Of a DNA stretch of 64,000 nucleotides, positions 1 through 8,603 are shown one piece after another; position 1 is the stretch's first letter; each line of letters begins with the position of its first letter. The translations under genes were made by a program, and so were the position numbers. This DNA comes from Rhodococcus wratislaviensis (GTDB lineage Bacteria > Actinomycetota > Actinomycetes > Mycobacteriales > Mycobacteriaceae), in assembly GCF_900455735.1 (NCBI RefSeq), contig NZ_UAUI01000025.1:186001-250000 (forward strand), read 5' to 3'. The notes under the pieces were generated by a model that saw only the letters and a program-made list of their open reading frames with translations, searched no databases and was not told the DNA's origin.

Positions 1-1
1 G

Positions 2-1414
2 ACCAACCCCATGCCGACCGGGTGGATCCCTCTCACGCCCGCGACTCCGCCGCGCCGCGACCTCGGGAAGCTCCGGGTCGCCGTCGTCGGCGCCGGGCCC
101 GCGGCCTGCTACGCCGCCGGTGAACTGCTCGAACGTTCGGACGTCGAGGTCGAGATGTTCGAGAAGCTCCCGACGCCGTGGGGACTCGTCCGCGCCGGTG
201 TCGCGCCCGACCACCCGGGCACCAAGGAGGTGACCCGGATGTTCGAGTGGAGCCTCGACCGGCCGAACTTCGAGTTCCACCTCAACGTCGAGGTCGGCAA
301 ACACGTCACCCACGACGAGCTGCTGGAGAACCACCACGCCGTGATCTACGCCGTCGGGGCGTCGAGCGACCGGCGTCTGGGAATCGCGGGCGAGGATCTT
401 CCCGGCGTACACGCCGCCACCGAGTTCGTGGCCTGGTACAACGGCCACCCGGACTACGCGGAGCGCACGTTCGACCTGTCCGCGAAGCGCGCGGTGATCG
501 TCGGCAACGGCAACGTCGCGCTCGACGTGGCCCGCATCCTCACGATGAACGTCGAGGAGCTGGAACGGACGGACATCGCCGATCATGCCCTCGCCGCGCT
601 GCGGCGCAGCAACATCGAGGAGGTCGTGCTCCTCGGCCGCCGCGGGCCCGCGCAGGCCGCCTACAGCAACCCCGAGTTCCTGGCGCTCGGCGACCTCGAG
701 AACGTGGACGTCGTCATCGACGACGCCGACCTCGACCTCGACCCGGCCAGCGAGGCGCTGCTCGACGAACCCGCCACCGCGATGAAGGTCCGGCTGGCGC
801 GGGAGTTCGCGCAGCGTGCCCCACGGCCCGGTCACAAGCGCATCGTGTTCCGCTACCTGACGTCGCCGCTCGAGGTCACCGGATCCGGCAAGGCCGAGGC
901 CCTGCGCTACGGACGCAACGAACTGGTGGTCGACGAGTCCGGCACGTTGTCCGCCCGGGCCCGGGGCGAGGAAGGCTCGCTGGACACCTCGCTCGTCCTG
1001 CGATCCATCGGATACCGCGGCAACCCCGTCGGCGGTGTCGCGTTCGACGAGAAGCGCGGCGTGATCCCCAACGAGCACGGCCGGGTCACCGACCGGGTGT
1101 ACGTGACCGGATGGATCAAGCGCGGTCCCAGCGGTGTCATCGGCACCAACAAGGCGTGCGCCAAGGAGACGGTGTCGTCGCTGCTCGCGGATTTCGAGGC
1201 AGGAGAACTCCTCGGCACGGTCGGCACCCGCAAGGACGTGAAGAAGCTGATCGAGCGGCGCCAGCCGGAACAGATCGGCTTCCCCGGGTGGCGGGCGATC
1301 GACAAGGCGGAGACCGGCCGCGCCGAGGGGTCCGGCCGGCCCCGCGTGAAGATGACCGACAAGGTCGAGCTGGTGTCCGTCGCCCGTAGGCGGAAGCGGC
1401 TCTTCGCTCGTTGA
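2..1414 (+). CDS. fprB: FprB-type ferredoxin-NADP+ reductase, 5' end outside window
   Basis: This is an FAD- and NADPH-dependent ferredoxin/adrenodoxin-type reductase that passes electrons between NADPH and ferredoxins. Counting from the first in-window ATG (11), an FAD-binding VVGAGPAACYAA motif lies near residues 25-36, followed by PTPWGLVRAGVAPDH. A second nucleotide motif, GNGNVALDVAR, lies near 163, and IKRGPSGVIGTNK is near the C-terminus. These blocks resemble mycobacterial FprB more than FprA. FprB carries an N-terminal ferredoxin domain. Here the frame stays open to the left edge, and the residues after ATG 11 look like the FprB inter-domain linker. I infer that the gene starts upstream with a 4Fe-4S/7Fe domain and that ATG 11 is internal. 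If not, this is a free-standing 467-residue FprA-like enzyme. Confidence 0.85.
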   Translation, partial: TNPMPTGWIPLTPATPPRRDLGKLRVAVVGAGPAACYAAGELLERSDVEVEMFEKLPTPWGLVRAGVAPDHPGTKEVTRMFEWSLDRPNFEFHLNVEVGKHVTHDELLENHHAVIYAVGASSDRRLGIAGEDLPGVHAATEFVAWYNGHPDYAERTFDLSAKRAVIVGNGNVALDVARILTMNVEELERTDIADHALAALRRSNIEEVVLLGRRGPAQAAYSNPEFLALGDLENVDVVIDDADLDLDPASEALLDEPATAMKVRLAREFAQRAPRPGHKRIVFRYLTSPLEVTGSGKAEALRYGRNELVVDESGTLSARARGEEGSLDTSLVLRSIGYRGNPVGGVAFDEKRGVIPNEHGRVTDRVYVTGWIKRGPSGVIGTNKACAKETVSSLLADFEAGELLGTVGTRKDVKKLIERRQPEQIGFPGWRAIDKAETGRAEGSGRPRVKMTDKVELVSVARRRKRLFAR

Positions 1415-1451
1415 CGCCTCCCGCCACCCCTGCGCGTCTAGTGTTTCGAGC

Positions 1452-2417
1452 ATGCGCGCAGTGGTGGTGACGGAGCTGTCGGGGCCGGGCGGCATGACGC
1501 TGCAGGACATACCCGAACCGGCGGCCGAGGGGCTGGTCCTGATCGACGTCAAGGCCAGCGGCGTGTGCTTCCCCGACCTGCTGATCAGCTACGGCAAATA
1601 TCAGCTCGGCCCCGAGCTGCCTTTCGTTCCCGGCGCCGAAGTCGCGGGTGTGGTGGTGTCGGCACCGGCCGACAGCGGATTCGAGCCCGGTCACCGGGTG
1701 CTCGCGGCGTCGCAGGTCGGCGGTTACGCCGAACGGGTCGCAGTGCTGCCGGCGCAGGTGCTGCCCATTCCGTCGATCCTGGATTTCGACGAAGCGGCGT
1801 CGCTGATCGTCAATTACCAGACGATGGAATTCGCGCTGGAGCGCCGGGCTCGGCTGCGGGCAGGCGAAACCGTCGTCGTCCTCGGCGCGGCGGGTGGGGT
1901 GGGGACGTCCACCATCCAGCTGGCGAAGGCCCACGGCGCCCGCGTGATCGCGGTGGTGCGCCGGGACGGGGCCGACGACTTCCTGCGCGAACTGGGGGCC
2001 GACGAGGTCGTCCGCCTCGAAGACGGCTGGGGCGCCCGGGTCCGTGAACTGACCGGCGGCCGGGGCGCGCAGATCGTGGTCGACCCGGTCGGCGGCGACG
2101 CATTCGACGAGGCCGTCCGGGTACTGGCCCCGGAAGGCCGGCTCGTCGTGATCGGTTTCGCGGGAGGGGCGATCCCCGAGGTCAAGGTGAACCGGGTGCT
2201 GTTCCGCAACATCAGCATCGTGGGTGCGGCGTGGGGTGAGTTCATCCGGAACGAACCGAATGCGCTGGAAGAGGTGCATGCCGCGTTGGTCCGGCACGTG
2301 GAGCGCGGATTGCGTCCCGTGGTCACGTCCCGGTATCCGCTCGAGCAGGCTGCGGATGCGCTGCGCGATCTCGAGGCCGGCCTCGTGCTGGGCAAAGCAG
2401 TGCTCGTCCAGGACTGA
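1452..2417 (+). CDS. MDR-family NADPH:quinone oxidoreductase-like protein
   Basis: This 321-residue cytosolic protein belongs to the zinc-independent quinone oxidoreductase branch of the medium-chain dehydrogenase/reductase superfamily. The N-terminal GroES-like half contains GVCFPDLLISYGKY and a PFVPGAEVAGVV segment. The Rossmann half starts with VVVLGAAGGVGTSTIQLAK near residue 139, and VDPVGGDAFDEAVRVLAPEGRLVVIGFAGG follows. The catalytic-zinc ligands of alcohol dehydrogenases are not evident, which favours NAD(P)H-dependent reduction of quinones or enones. It begins 37 bp after the ferredoxin reductase on the same strand, so the two may be cotranscribed. The substrate cannot be read from sequence. 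Confidence 0.85.
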   Translation: MRAVVVTELSGPGGMTLQDIPEPAAEGLVLIDVKASGVCFPDLLISYGKYQLGPELPFVPGAEVAGVVVSAPADSGFEPGHRVLAASQVGGYAERVAVLPAQVLPIPSILDFDEAASLIVNYQTMEFALERRARLRAGETVVVLGAAGGVGTSTIQLAKAHGARVIAVVRRDGADDFLRELGADEVVRLEDGWGARVRELTGGRGAQIVVDPVGGDAFDEAVRVLAPEGRLVVIGFAGGAIPEVKVNRVLFRNISIVGAAWGEFIRNEPNALEEVHAALVRHVERGLRPVVTSRYPLEQAADALRDLEAGLVLGKAVLVQD

Positions 2418-2483
2418 ACCCGCAGGTCGAGCGTGCCGCCGGGGAATGTGATACCTGACACCATTTATTCGGTTGCGCCATAG

Positions 2484-2518
2484 TTGCCCTTGGGCAATAG
2501 TTGCATGAGCGCTAGCAT
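2484..2518 (+). promoter_or_regulatory. Promoter with overlapping MarR operator, probably leaderless
   Basis: A 14-bp perfect palindrome, TTGCCCTTGGGCAA, occupies 2484-2497. It is flanked by two copies of ATAGTTGC, which extends the symmetry. A -35-like TTGGGC (2490-2495) lies inside it. A -10-like TAGCAT (2513-2518) follows at 17-bp spacing and ends 6 bp before the GTG start of the MarR gene, so transcription would begin at or next to the start codon. I infer autorepression by the downstream MarR protein and a leaderless mRNA. Confidence 0.5.
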
Positions 2519-2524
2519 TCGAGG

Positions 2525-2995
2525 GTGCCCGACAAATCTCCTGATCTTCTCTTCGAACTACTCAACGATTTCTTCACCCAGGTGTTGAGTGCGGGGGAGT
2601 CGGAGTCGATGGACAACCTCATCGAGCTGGACCTCACGTTTTCGCAGGTGCGGATGCTCTTCGCGCTGGTTCAGCACGGTGAGCCACTTCCGATCAACGA
2701 GGTGGCCGAACGGTTGCGGCTCTCGGTGGCCGCGGCGGGCCGGAATGTCGATCAACTCGTGAAACTGGGTCTGGTCGTTCGCCGGGAGGACGAACGCGAT
2801 CGGCGGGTCAAGCGGGTCTCCTTGTCGGAGGCCGGACATAAGGTCGCTACCCAGCACATCGAATGCAAGCGTGATCAGTTGCGACGGTTCGCATGGCGGG
2901 TTCCGGAGATCGAGCGGACTCGGCTGATCGAGGCACTACAACCGATCCTCGCGGGGGAGTCCCTGCGAGAACTCAACCAGGAGATACTCGGATGA
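2525..2995 (+). CDS. MarR-family regulator of the downstream efflux pump
   Basis: This 156-residue winged-helix regulator has a recognition helix around LRLSVAAAGRNVDQLVKLGLVVRREDERDRRVKRVSLSEAG, where the D-E-R-D-R-R wing is typical of MarR proteins. MarR dimers usually bind palindromes near their own promoters and let go on ligand binding. The GTG start is supported by the promoter ending a few bases upstream, with no room for a Shine-Dalgarno sequence. Its TGA overlaps the ATG of the DHA2 transporter as ATGA, so the two proteins are translationally coupled. This regulator probably controls that pump in response to a toxic or lipophilic compound. Confidence 0.85.
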   Translation: MPDKSPDLLFELLNDFFTQVLSAGESESMDNLIELDLTFSQVRMLFALVQHGEPLPINEVAERLRLSVAAAGRNVDQLVKLGLVVRREDERDRRVKRVSLSEAGHKVATQHIECKRDQLRRFAWRVPEIERTRLIEALQPILAGESLRELNQEILG

Positions 2996-4521
2996 CATCG
3001 CCGACCGCCGCGAACGCGGCGCCCGACAAGCTCGACGGCACGGTCCTCAAGATCGCGTCCGTGGTGGTGCTCGGTGCCATCATGTCGATCCTCGACGTGA
3101 CCGTCGTCAGCGTCGCGTTGCCGACGTTCGCCACGGAATTCGACACCACGTACGCCACCGTCGCATGGACGATGACCGCGTACACGCTCGCCCTGGCCAC
3201 CGTCATCCCCGTCACCGGGTGGGCGGCCGACCGATTCGGCACCAAGCGTCTCTACATGACGGCGCTCGTGCTGTTCGTCCTCGGCTCGGTGCTCTGTAGC
3301 TTCGCGTGGGACATCACGTCGCTCATCGGCTTCCGCGTCCTGCAGGGCCTCGGCGGCGGCATGTTGATGCCGCTGGGTATGACGATCATGACGAAGGCGG
3401 CCGGCCCCGACCGCGTCGGCCGGGTCATGGCGGTTCTCGGAATCCCCATGCTGCTCGGCCCGATCGGTGGTCCGATCCTCGGCGGCTGGCTGATCGAGGC
3501 GGCGAGCTGGCACTGGATCTTCCTGATCAACCTGCCCATCGGCATCATCGCTCTGGCTGCTGCGTTCATCATCCTGCCGTCCGACAACGCGTCGCCCTCG
3601 GAGTCGTTCGACTTCCTCGGCATGCTGCTGCTCTCGCCGGGTCTGGCACTGTTCCTGTTCGGTGTGTCCTCCATCCCGGAGGTGGGCACGGTCGCTTCGG
3701 CTCGTGTGCTCGTGTCCGGTGCGATCGGCCTGGCGCTGATCGTCGCGTTCGTGTTCCACGCACTCCGCAAGGATCACCCGCTGATCGATCTGCACCTGTT
3801 CAAGAACCGGCAGCTGTCGGTCGCGGTCATCACGACCTCGCTGTTCATCGTCGCGTTCATGGGTGCCGGTCTGCTGTTCCCCAGCTACTTCATCCAGGTC
3901 GGCGGGCACACCACGCTCGCGGCCGGTCTGCTGATGGCTCCGCAGGGTATCGGCGCGATGCTGACCATGCCGGTGGCCGGACGTCTCGTCGACAAGATCG
4001 GCCCCGGCAAGATCGTGCTGACGGGTTTGCCGCTGATCCTGATCGGTCTCGGTGTCTTCACACAGGTGGCGTCGGACTCGCCGACCTGGCTGCTGATGGG
4101 TGCGCTGTTCGTGATGGGCATGGGCATGGGCTGCACGATGATGCCGCTGATGACCGCAGCGATCGTCACGCTGTCCAACGAGCAGGTTGCGCGCGGTTCC
4201 ACGCTGATGAACATCGTCCAGCAGACCGCCGGTTCGATCGGTACCGCCGTCATGTCGGTGGTCCTCACCAACCAGCTGCTCGATCGCGGTCTCGACAGCC
4301 AGACCGTCGCGATGCAGCACGTGCCCGAGGTCGCCGCGCAGGAGCCTCCCGGGATGGTGGACCAGGTCCTGAGCCAGGCCGCCGATGCGTTCGGCAACAC
4401 GTTCCTGGTCGCCACCGTGCTGATCGCTTTGACGCTCATCCCGGCGTTCATGCTGCCGCGGAAGAAGTCGGTCAACCCGCGTCTCGAGGCCGAAGATGCC
4501 CCGACGGTCATGATGCACTGA
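2992..4521 (+). CDS. MFS transporter, DHA2 (EmrB/QacA-type) drug efflux
   Basis: This 509-residue integral membrane protein has the length and hydrophobic profile of 14-helix DHA2 drug:H+ antiporters. It shows the family motif D1-like LDVTVVSVALPTF in helix 1, motif A GWAADRFGTKRLYM after helix 2, and antiporter motif C LGPIGGPILGGW around helix 5. The start at 2992 is chosen over an in-frame upstream start because it overlaps the MarR stop as ATGA and removes a non-homologous N-terminal tail. It most likely exports drugs or hydrophobic compounds. The real substrate is not predictable. A strong hairpin follows the gene. Confidence 0.9.
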   Translation: MTSPTAANAAPDKLDGTVLKIASVVVLGAIMSILDVTVVSVALPTFATEFDTTYATVAWTMTAYTLALATVIPVTGWAADRFGTKRLYMTALVLFVLGSVLCSFAWDITSLIGFRVLQGLGGGMLMPLGMTIMTKAAGPDRVGRVMAVLGIPMLLGPIGGPILGGWLIEAASWHWIFLINLPIGIIALAAAFIILPSDNASPSESFDFLGMLLLSPGLALFLFGVSSIPEVGTVASARVLVSGAIGLALIVAFVFHALRKDHPLIDLHLFKNRQLSVAVITTSLFIVAFMGAGLLFPSYFIQVGGHTTLAAGLLMAPQGIGAMLTMPVAGRLVDKIGPGKIVLTGLPLILIGLGVFTQVASDSPTWLLMGALFVMGMGMGCTMMPLMTAAIVTLSNEQVARGSTLMNIVQQTAGSIGTAVMSVVLTNQLLDRGLDSQTVAMQHVPEVAAQEPPGMVDQVLSQAADAFGNTFLVATVLIALTLIPAFMLPRKKSVNPRLEAEDAPTVMMH

Positions 4522-4540
4522 TCGGGTTCGTTCGAACGTC

Positions 4541-4579
4541 GCCGAGGGCGGCAAGCGCACTGCGCTTGCCGCCCTCGGC
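4541..4579 (+). terminator. 39-bp perfect hairpin after the efflux gene
   Basis: Arms at 4541-4559 and 4561-4579 are exact reverse complements of 19 bp around a single central base, so the real loop is formed by opening a few central pairs. It begins 19 bp after the transporter stop codon. There is no long T-run, only TGTTT, so it is a GC-rich actinobacterial-type terminator or RNA-stabilising hairpin. Confidence 0.7.
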
Positions 4580-4610
4580 TGTTTCCGGAATAGGTCGAAG
4601 TGGTTGAATG

Positions 4611-4629
4611 TTGCAATAGGTTCATGCAA
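4611..4629. promoter_or_regulatory. Possible MarR operator upstream of the luciferase-like gene
   Basis: TTGCA (4611-4615) and TGCAA (4625-4629) form an inverted repeat with a 9-bp spacer, 33 bp upstream of the ATG of the luciferase-like monooxygenase. The second gene of that operon encodes a MarR protein, so this is a candidate operator. The symmetry is short and could be chance. Confidence 0.3.
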
Positions 4630-4661
4630 ACGCATGGAGTTCTGGCGCGAGAGGAACAGCT

Positions 4662-5759
4662 ATGCAGTTCGGAATCTTCACCGTCGGCGACGTGACCCCC
4701 GATCCCACCACCGGCCGCACTCCCACCGAGCACGAGCGCATCAAGGCGATGACGACCATCGCCAAGCATGCGGAGGACGTCGGACTCGACGTGTTCGCCA
4801 CCGGCGAGCACCACAACCCGCCGTTCGTGCCGTCGTCCCCGACCACCATGCTCGGCTACCTCGCAGCGCAGACCGAGAAGATCGTCCTGTCGACGTCCAC
4901 CACGCTGATCACCACCAACGACCCGGTGAAGATCGCCGAGGACTACGCGATGCTGCAGCATCTCGCGGACGGCCGGGTGGATCTCATGATGGGTCGCGGG
5001 AACACGGCCCCCGTCTACCCGTGGTTCGGTCAGGACATCCGCCAGGGGATTCCGCTGGCGCTGGAGCACTACCGGCTGCTGCGCCGCCTGTGGGACGAGG
5101 ACGTCGTGGACTGGCAGGGCCAGTTCCGCACCCCGCTGCAGGGGTTCACCTCGACGCCGCGTCCGCTCGACGGCATCCCGCCGTTCGTGTGGCACGGATC
5201 GATCCGCAGCCCGGAGATCGCCGAGATCGCCGCGTTCCACGGTGACGGCTTCTTCGCCAACAACATCTTCTGGCCGAAGGAGCACTACATCGCCCTGATC
5301 AACCTCTACCGCGAGCGGTACGAGCACTACGGTCACGGCCGCGCGGACCAGGCGATCGTCGGACTGGGCGGGCAGGTGTTCATGCGCAGGAACGCCAAGG
5401 ACGCCGTCGACGAGTTCCGGCCGTATTTCGACAACGCCCCGGTCTACGGCCACGGGCCGAGTCTCGAGGACTTCACCGATCAGACCCCGCTGACCGTCGG
5501 CACACCGGAGCAGGTGATCGAGAAGACCTTGACGTTCGCCGACTTCTTCGGCGACTACCAGCGGCAGTTGTTCCTCGTCGACCATGCGGGGCTTCCCCTG
5601 AAGACGGTGCTCGAGCAGCTGGATCTGCTCGGCGGCGAGGTCGTGCCCGTGCTGCGCAAGGAGCTCGCCGCCCGGCGACCTGCGGGCGTGCCGGACAATC
5701 CGCCGACGCACGCGTCGATGAAGGCCGATCGCGAGCCGGTCGATGCCGCCCGTCAGTAG
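4662..5759 (+). CDS. Luciferase-like FMN-dependent monooxygenase
   Basis: This 365-residue protein is a TIM-barrel member of the bacterial-luciferase-like (LLM) superfamily, which uses FMNH2 or F420 with oxygen. Typical features are the start MQFGIFTVGDV, the segment GLDVFATGEHHNPPF, the strand VLSTSTTLITTNDPVKIAEDYAMLQHLADGRVDLMMGRG, and GTPEQVIEKTL near residue 286. A Shine-Dalgarno-like GAGAGGA sits 8-14 bp before the ATG. The last codons overlap the start of a MarR regulator gene by 17 bp, so they form an operon. The closest family type appears to be the FMN-dependent luciferase-like monooxygenases of actinobacteria. The substrate is unknown. Confidence 0.88.
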   Translation: MQFGIFTVGDVTPDPTTGRTPTEHERIKAMTTIAKHAEDVGLDVFATGEHHNPPFVPSSPTTMLGYLAAQTEKIVLSTSTTLITTNDPVKIAEDYAMLQHLADGRVDLMMGRGNTAPVYPWFGQDIRQGIPLALEHYRLLRRLWDEDVVDWQGQFRTPLQGFTSTPRPLDGIPPFVWHGSIRSPEIAEIAAFHGDGFFANNIFWPKEHYIALINLYRERYEHYGHGRADQAIVGLGGQVFMRRNAKDAVDEFRPYFDNAPVYGHGPSLEDFTDQTPLTVGTPEQVIEKTLTFADFFGDYQRQLFLVDHAGLPLKTVLEQLDLLGGEVVPVLRKELAARRPAGVPDNPPTHASMKADREPVDAARQ

Positions 5760-6189
5760 GACCGAACGAGCGGCCGAGGCGTGGGAGGCTCTCTTCCGCG
5801 CCCAGGTCGCGGTGATGCGCAACCTCGCCGCCGACGACGTGTGGGACGAGCTGAGCATGCGCGAATACGACGTGCTGTTCACTCTCGCCCGGGCACCCGG
5901 ACACAGACTGCGCCTGCATGATCTCAACCGGGAGATCCTGCTCAGCCAACCGTCGCTGAGCCGGCTGGTCGAGCGGCTGTCCGGCTCCGGATTCGTCACG
6001 CGGGAATGCGATCCCGGCGACCGCCGGGGGACCGTCGTCGCCCTGACGGACGAGGGTGCTCGTGTGCAGACGTCGGTCGGACGCAGGCACGCGGCGAGCA
6101 TCCGGCGGCACGTCGGCCCGGCACTGTCCGACGACGAACTCGACACGCTCACCGAACTCTGCGCGAAACTGCGCGGCGCACAGGACTGA
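5743..6189 (+). CDS. MarR-family regulator
   Basis: This 148-residue winged-helix protein carries REYDVLFTLARAPGHRLRLHDLNREILLSQPSLSRLVERLSGSGFVTRECDPGDRRGTVVALTDEG, a complete MarR helix-turn-helix plus DxxDRR-like wing. Its ATG lies inside the end of the luciferase-like gene, so it is cotranscribed and probably regulates that enzyme and itself. A pirin-family gene starts 19 bp downstream and may belong to the same unit. Confidence 0.85.
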   Translation: MPPVSRTERAAEAWEALFRAQVAVMRNLAADDVWDELSMREYDVLFTLARAPGHRLRLHDLNREILLSQPSLSRLVERLSGSGFVTRECDPGDRRGTVVALTDEGARVQTSVGRRHAASIRRHVGPALSDDELDTLTELCAKLRGAQD

Positions 6190-6208
6190 CGGAAGGCACG
6201 ATGGAGCA

Positions 6209-7186
6209 GTGAGCAATCTGGAGACGAATTCGGTGGAAGAGCGGTGCGAGTCGCACCCCGACGGCGGGGGCATCCAGGTGCTCGGCGCGCGCGAGGTCCC
6301 GCTCGGCGGTCCCCGCGCGATGCCGGTCCGGCGCACCCTCCCGCAGCGGGACCGGTCGCTGATCGGCGCCTGGTGCTTCGCCGACCACTACGGTCCGGAC
6401 GATGTCGGGAAGACGGGCGGGATGAACGTGCCGCCGCATCCGCACACGGGACTGCAGACGGTGAGCTGGCTGTTCACCGGCGAGATCGAGCACCGCGACA
6501 GCATCGGTTCGCACGCGATGGTGCGTCCCGGTGAGCTCAACCTGATGACCGCCGGGCGGGGGATCGCGCACTCGGAGGTCTCGACACCGCAGACACGCAT
6601 CCTGCACGGGGCGCAGCTGTGGGTGGCGTTGCCGGCGTCGGCGCAGGACGCGGAGCCGGCGTTCGAGACGTACGCACCCGACCCGGTCGAACTGGACGGC
6701 GCGACCGTGCGGGTGTTCCTCGGGAACACGGTGGGCTCCACCTCGCCGGTCCGCACGTTCACGCCGTTACTCGGCGCCGAGATCCTCCTGGAGCCGGGTG
6801 CGGACGTCACCCTCGACATCGAACGCGGCTTCGAGGTCGGGGTGCTCGTCGACGAGGGCGAGGTGCACCTGCGCGGAACCACACTGCGGTGGGCGGAACT
6901 CGGCTATCAGCCGCCCGGGGAGTCGCTGGTGGCGCTGCGCAACACGGGCGGAACCCGGGCCCGGCTGCTGCTGCTCGGCGGCGCACCGCTCGGTGAGCAG
7001 GTGATCATGTGGTGGAACTTCCTCGGCCGCAGCCACGAGGACATCGTCGGGTACCGCCGTGAGTGGCAGTCCGAGCTCCGGGGCGCGGCGCCCGCCGACC
7101 CCCGATTCGGCACGGTCGAGGGCTACGACGGCGATCCACTGCCCGCACCCGAACTGCCGAACAGCAGGCTGAAACCCCGCGGCTGA
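6209..7186 (+). CDS. Pirin-family cupin protein
   Basis: This protein of about 325 residues has the pirin signature: GMNVPPHPHTGLQTVSWLF, then an EHRDSIGS-like turn, then LMTAGRGIAHSE. The His-His-His-Glu set of the first cupin barrel normally binds Fe or Mn. A second barrel runs to about residue 280. Bacterial pirins can act as quercetinases or as partners of metabolic enzymes, and the role here is open. The start is placed at GTG 6209 (GVSNLE region) because the longer open frame upstream overlaps the MarR gene and lacks family similarity. GGAAGG at 6191 is a possible ribosome site. Confidence 0.85.
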   Translation: MSNLETNSVEERCESHPDGGGIQVLGAREVPLGGPRAMPVRRTLPQRDRSLIGAWCFADHYGPDDVGKTGGMNVPPHPHTGLQTVSWLFTGEIEHRDSIGSHAMVRPGELNLMTAGRGIAHSEVSTPQTRILHGAQLWVALPASAQDAEPAFETYAPDPVELDGATVRVFLGNTVGSTSPVRTFTPLLGAEILLEPGADVTLDIERGFEVGVLVDEGEVHLRGTTLRWAELGYQPPGESLVALRNTGGTRARLLLLGGAPLGEQVIMWWNFLGRSHEDIVGYRREWQSELRGAAPADPRFGTVEGYDGDPLPAPELPNSRLKPRG

Positions 7187-7195
7187 GACCGCGGA

Positions 7196-8140
7196 TCAGT
7201 AGCTGGTGAGCGACGTGTTCGCGCCGCAGAGCACCACGCAGAGCGGCTTGTCGTCGTCGGGTGCGAGCTGTCCGGTGACGATCGCGGCGAGCGCCGCGGC
7301 GGTGCCGTGCTCGACGACGATCCGGAACTCCTCCCACAGCAGCGTCCGCGCGTCGATGAGGGCGTCGTCGTCGACGATCAGGCTGGACACGGGCCGCGAC
7401 CGGATGGTGTCCCAGGCGATGGAACCGATCTTGGTGGCGCCGAGGGAATCGCCGGCGATGCTGTCGATGTCGATGTCCACGGGTTGCCGGGCGGCGACCG
7501 CGGAGTGCAGCGTCGCCGCTCCGCTCGGTTCCACGCCGTAGATGCTGTCGTCGTCGCGGCTGCCGACGACGACGCCGGAGAGCAATCCGCCGCCGCCCAC
7601 GGCGATCACGTAGGACAACGGCTCGGCGACGTCGTCCTGGACCTCGAGAGCGATGGTCCCCGCCCCGGCGACGATGTCGGGGAGATCGTAGGCGTGCAGG
7701 GCGAGGGCGTTCGAGGACGCCGCGAGTTCCTGGGCATACTCGGCCGCCTCGGCGTATCGAGCACCCACCTTGCGCACGTCCGCGCCGAGCGCGATCAGCG
7801 TGTCGACCTTGACGTCGGGTGCCGTGACGGGGACGACCACCGTGCACTTCACACCCCTGAGCCGCGATGCCCAGGCCGCCCCGATGGCGGCGTTCCCACC
7901 GGACGCGATGACGACGCCCGCGTCGTCGAGCCGCCCCTCCTCCTCGGCGTGGAGCAATGCGTTGAGGCTGCCCCGCACCTTGAACGAGCCGCCGTACTGC
8001 AGGAACTCGAGTTTGAAGATCACCGGCACGGCACCGCGCACGGTGGGGACGGTGGCACGGAACGTGGGTGTCCTGCGGATCAGGCCGGTGATGCGCTCAC
8101 GCGCCCTGTCCACGGATGCGTGATCGACGGAGTGAGCCAT
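7196..8140 (-). CDS. PLP-dependent serine/threonine dehydratase-like enzyme
   Basis: This 314-residue fold-type II PLP enzyme has the Schiff-base lysine at about K54 in GGSFKVRGS, the SGGNAA substrate loop, and the glycine-rich phosphate cradle VGGGGLLSG. This matches threonine/serine dehydratases and related racemases that deaminate hydroxy amino acids to 2-oxo acids. It lacks the C-terminal ACT-like regulatory domain of biosynthetic IlvA, so it is more likely catabolic. It is the last of three minus-strand genes, 31 bp after the thioesterase. It converges with the pirin gene, with only 9 bp between stops. Confidence 0.87.
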   Translation of the reverse strand: MAHSVDHASVDRARERITGLIRRTPTFRATVPTVRGAVPVIFKLEFLQYGGSFKVRGSLNALLHAEEEGRLDDAGVVIASGGNAAIGAAWASRLRGVKCTVVVPVTAPDVKVDTLIALGADVRKVGARYAEAAEYAQELAASSNALALHAYDLPDIVAGAGTIALEVQDDVAEPLSYVIAVGGGGLLSGVVVGSRDDDSIYGVEPSGAATLHSAVAARQPVDIDIDSIAGDSLGATKIGSIAWDTIRSRPVSSLIVDDDALIDARTLLWEEFRIVVEHGTAAALAAIVTGQLAPDDDKPLCVVLCGANTSLTSY

Positions 8141-8171
8141 GGTCCCATCGTTCCATCCCGTGCAGCCGCGA

Positions 8172-8600
8172 CTACCGCGGCTCCTTGACCGTCGCCGTAC
8201 CCTGGGCTGCGGCGCACAGCACCTCCGAGCCGTCGTCCTGCACCGCGTAGATGTCGCACCGGCACAACGCCTGCCGCCGCGTCGACGCGTCGGCGCGGGC
8301 GTCCGCCCGGAGCAGCACGCCCTGGGCGGGGCGGAGGTAGGTGATCGTGAAGCCCGCGGTCATGATGTTCGCGCCGAGCACGGTTCCCGCGGCGAATGTC
8401 AGGGCGTTGTCGGCGGCGTATGACAGGACACCGCCGTGCACGAAGCCGTTCTGTTGCCGCAGTTCGTCGCGGACGGGGATTTCGAGGGTCGCGCCGCCCT
8501 CCCCGAACTGCGTCATGCGTGCGCCGACGAGCACGCTGAACGGCTGGGCCTCCAGCACGGCCTGCGCGGTGTCGGCGGTGAGTGCGACGTCGACCGTCAT
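8172..8600 (-). CDS. PaaI-type hotdog thioesterase
   Basis: This 142-residue single hotdog domain contains QNGFVHGGVLSYAADNALTFAAG, the HGG...D active-site pattern of PaaI/YbgC-like acyl-CoA thioesterases, then ITYLRPAQGVLLRADARAD. It would hydrolyse an aryl- or acyl-CoA thioester in the cytosol, typically as a tetramer. It starts 3 bp after the stop of a TetR gene on the same strand, so the two are coupled. The regulator may control this enzyme and the downstream dehydratase. Confidence 0.85.
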   Translation of the reverse strand: MTVDVALTADTAQAVLEAQPFSVLVGARMTQFGEGGATLEIPVRDELRQQNGFVHGGVLSYAADNALTFAAGTVLGANIMTAGFTITYLRPAQGVLLRADARADASTRRQALCRCDIYAVQDDGSEVLCAAAQGTATVKEPR

Positions 8601-8603
8601 CCT

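Noticed and set aside
2875..4635. 586-codon minus-strand open frame antisense to the MFS transporter
   Set aside because: It is a high-GC shadow, with extreme Arg/His/Asp/Gln composition and no family-like segments. The plus strand has a clear 14-helix transporter.
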